Positions 42,995 to 43,837 of a stretch of 43,837 nt of DNA are shown one piece after another. The translations under genes were made by a program, and so were the position numbers. Below the pieces are notes generated by a model. That model did no database searches. It saw only the letters and a list, made by a program, of their open reading frames with translations, and was not told the origin of the DNA. The first letter of the stretch is position 1. Each line of letters starts with the position of its first letter. The stretch spans positions 1-43,837 of the forward strand of contig JBOFIR010000207.1 of assembly GCA_051650265.1 (NCBI GenBank), written 5' to 3'. The stretch is from JBOFEH01 sp051650265 (lineage in GTDB: Bacteria; Bacillota; Clostridia; Lachnospirales; Cellulosilyticaceae).

Positions 42995-43023
42995 TTTACA
43001 ACTTCGGATTTATGTTATATAGT
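42995..43023 (+). promoter_or_regulatory. Promoter of the lysine riboswitch transcript
   Basis: TTTACA, 17-base spacer, TATAGT; about 30 bases before the aptamer. The 240 bases before it (42760-42994) hold no convincing gene; a 23-codon ORF at about 42773 has no RBS. Confidence 0.7.
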
Positions 43024-43052
43024 GTAGGAGAAATAACAATCAAATACCCAAG

Positions 43053-43220
43053 TAGATAGAGGTTGCGGTTTTTAAGAGTATGTCAGCAGAGCTAAGCACA
43101 TTGAAGCTGACAGAAAGGAAAAGTCGCCGAAACGTATAGTCGACGCTTTAAGGCTATAACGTTGGGGTTATACAAAATATGTATAACACTGTCACAAAGC
43201 AATTTGTGGGGAGCTATCAC
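43053..43220 (+). promoter_or_regulatory. Lysine riboswitch (L box) aptamer
   Basis: The sequence follows the conserved L-box line closely: AGATAGAGGT-TGCG then AAGAGTATGTC (43053-43085), AAGTCGCCGAAAC (about 43122-43134), the hairpin CTGTCAC...GGGGAGCTATCACGAG (43190-43222). P1 pairs GATAG with CTATC. This core matches the B. subtilis lysC leader element that I recall. Binding lysine favours the downstream terminator, lowering expression of the transporter gene. Confidence 0.93.
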
Positions 43221-43288
43221 GAGAGACGCGTTGTTAAATGAGAAATACACCCTCAGCACGAGAGATGTATTTGGTCGGATAAGAATCG

Positions 43289-43321
43289 AAGCCTTGAGTG
43301 ATCTGCTCAAGGCTTTTTTTG
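43289..43321 (+). terminator. Riboswitch expression-platform terminator
   Basis: AAGCCTTGAG / CTCAAGGCTT stem, 7-base loop, T-run; between aptamer and the NhaC-type gene. The aptamer-terminator linker holds alternative pairing (antiterminator not traced in detail). Confidence 0.85.
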
Positions 43322-43363
43322 TTATTTAAAATACATAGTGATAGATTGAAGGGAGATAAAAAT

Positions 43364-43837
43364 ATGGAAGCAATTGATATCGGATGGTTATCTATTTTAC
43401 CACCAATTATAGCGATCGCGTTAGCGCTCATGACAAAAGAGGTAATCTCATCTCTAATCGTAGGAATTTTATCAGGAACACTGATTTATGCATTTAATAC
43501 AGGTGGTGGCGTTGTAAAGGCGTTTGATGTAACCTTTGCGCTGATGGCAGAAAAACTAGGTGCTAATGCATCAATTATCTTGTTCTTAGGTTTCTTAGGT
43601 GCACTTGTAGCTGTTATTACAATGGCAGGTGGATCAAGAGCTTATGGGGATTGGGCTGGAAATAAAATTAAATCTAAAAAAGGTGCACAACTTGGGACAT
43701 CATTCTTAGGTGCATTAATCTTTATTGATGACTATTTCAACTGTCTTACAATCGGAACAGTAATGAGACCAGTAGCGGACAAACATCAGATCTCTAGAGC
43801 AAAGCTTGCATACATCATTGATGCAACAGCAGCGCCA
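43364..43837 (+). CDS. NhaC-family transporter, N-terminal part, probable lysine transporter
   Basis: 158 codons, cut by the window end. ATG 43364 behind GAAGGGAGA. NhaC/Na+:H+ antiporter superfamily: MEAIDIGWLSILPPIIAIALALMTKEVISSLIVGILSGTLIYAF, GFLGALVAVITMAGGSRAYGDWAGNKIKSKKGAQLGTSFLGALIFIDDYFNCLTIGTVMRPVADKHQISRAKLAYIIDATAAP. FIDDYFNCLTIG and DATAAP are family hallmarks. Riboswitch control by lysine argues for lysine uptake, as for other L-box-linked NhaC-type (LysW) transporters. Confidence 0.92.
   Translation, partial: MEAIDIGWLSILPPIIAIALALMTKEVISSLIVGILSGTLIYAFNTGGGVVKAFDVTFALMAEKLGANASIILFLGFLGALVAVITMAGGSRAYGDWAGNKIKSKKGAQLGTSFLGALIFIDDYFNCLTIGTVMRPVADKHQISRAKLAYIIDATAAP

Noticed and set aside
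1..43837. tRNA, rRNA, CRISPR, insertion sequences, prophage genes
   Set aside because: Looked for clover-leaf arms, direct repeat arrays, transposase motifs and phage genes and found none.

Overview
The window is ordinary chromosome of a low-GC, Gram-positive, spore-forming anaerobe of the Clostridia (Lachnospirales-like). Support comes from strong AGGAGG ribosome binding sites, CotF-like spore coat genes, an NadABC operon, Clostridia-style lipoproteins, intrinsic terminators after most genes and a lysine riboswitch. Cellulosilyticum or a close relative is my guess from gene style only. I see no phage, transposon, CRISPR array, rRNA or tRNA.

Layout. 1-5000: cut start of a rhomboid-like gene, a small anchored protein, a PurK-like ATP-grasp protein, a tiny membrane protein, an AIM24/TIGR00266 protein, a GNAT acetyltransferase and a PrsA-like foldase lipoprotein. 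5000-9500: a triple AP2-domain DNA-binding protein, transketolase, a probably broken small ORF, an Amidase_6 protein, and then a non-coding stretch with about seven DnaA-box-like sites. 9500-12000: a polar amino acid ABC importer followed by a structured non-coding stretch. 12000-16000: an ECF sigma factor fused in one chain to a membrane anchor and a DUF4179-like outer domain, a secreted SH3-domain protein and SppA. 16000-21400: nadABC, a small membrane protein, and dapA divergent from a two-gene LysO lysine exporter. 21400-29200: flotillin, a DUF4091 glycosidase-like protein, two spore-coat genes, an FAD oxidoreductase, hpf, deoD, and a catalase-family protein with a translationally coupled 26-residue ORF.

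29200-36600 is the most unusual block. It holds two colinear paralogous aryl-sulfate sulfotransferases (ASST) without signal peptides, an SsuA/NMT1-type binding lipoprotein with a divergent permease/ATPase pair, a polysaccharide deacetylase and a MenA/UbiA-type prenyltransferase. It reads as one locus that could import an aryl sulfate or aromatic compound, move sulfate between phenols inside the cell and prenylate an aromatic acceptor. I know of no described pathway with this composition; the chemistry is inference.

36600-43837: gltB-gltD (glutamate synthase), then a lysine riboswitch with its own promoter and terminator controlling an NhaC-family transporter that runs off the window. Together with dapA and lysO, three aspects of lysine handling (synthesis, export and probably uptake) lie within 24 kb.
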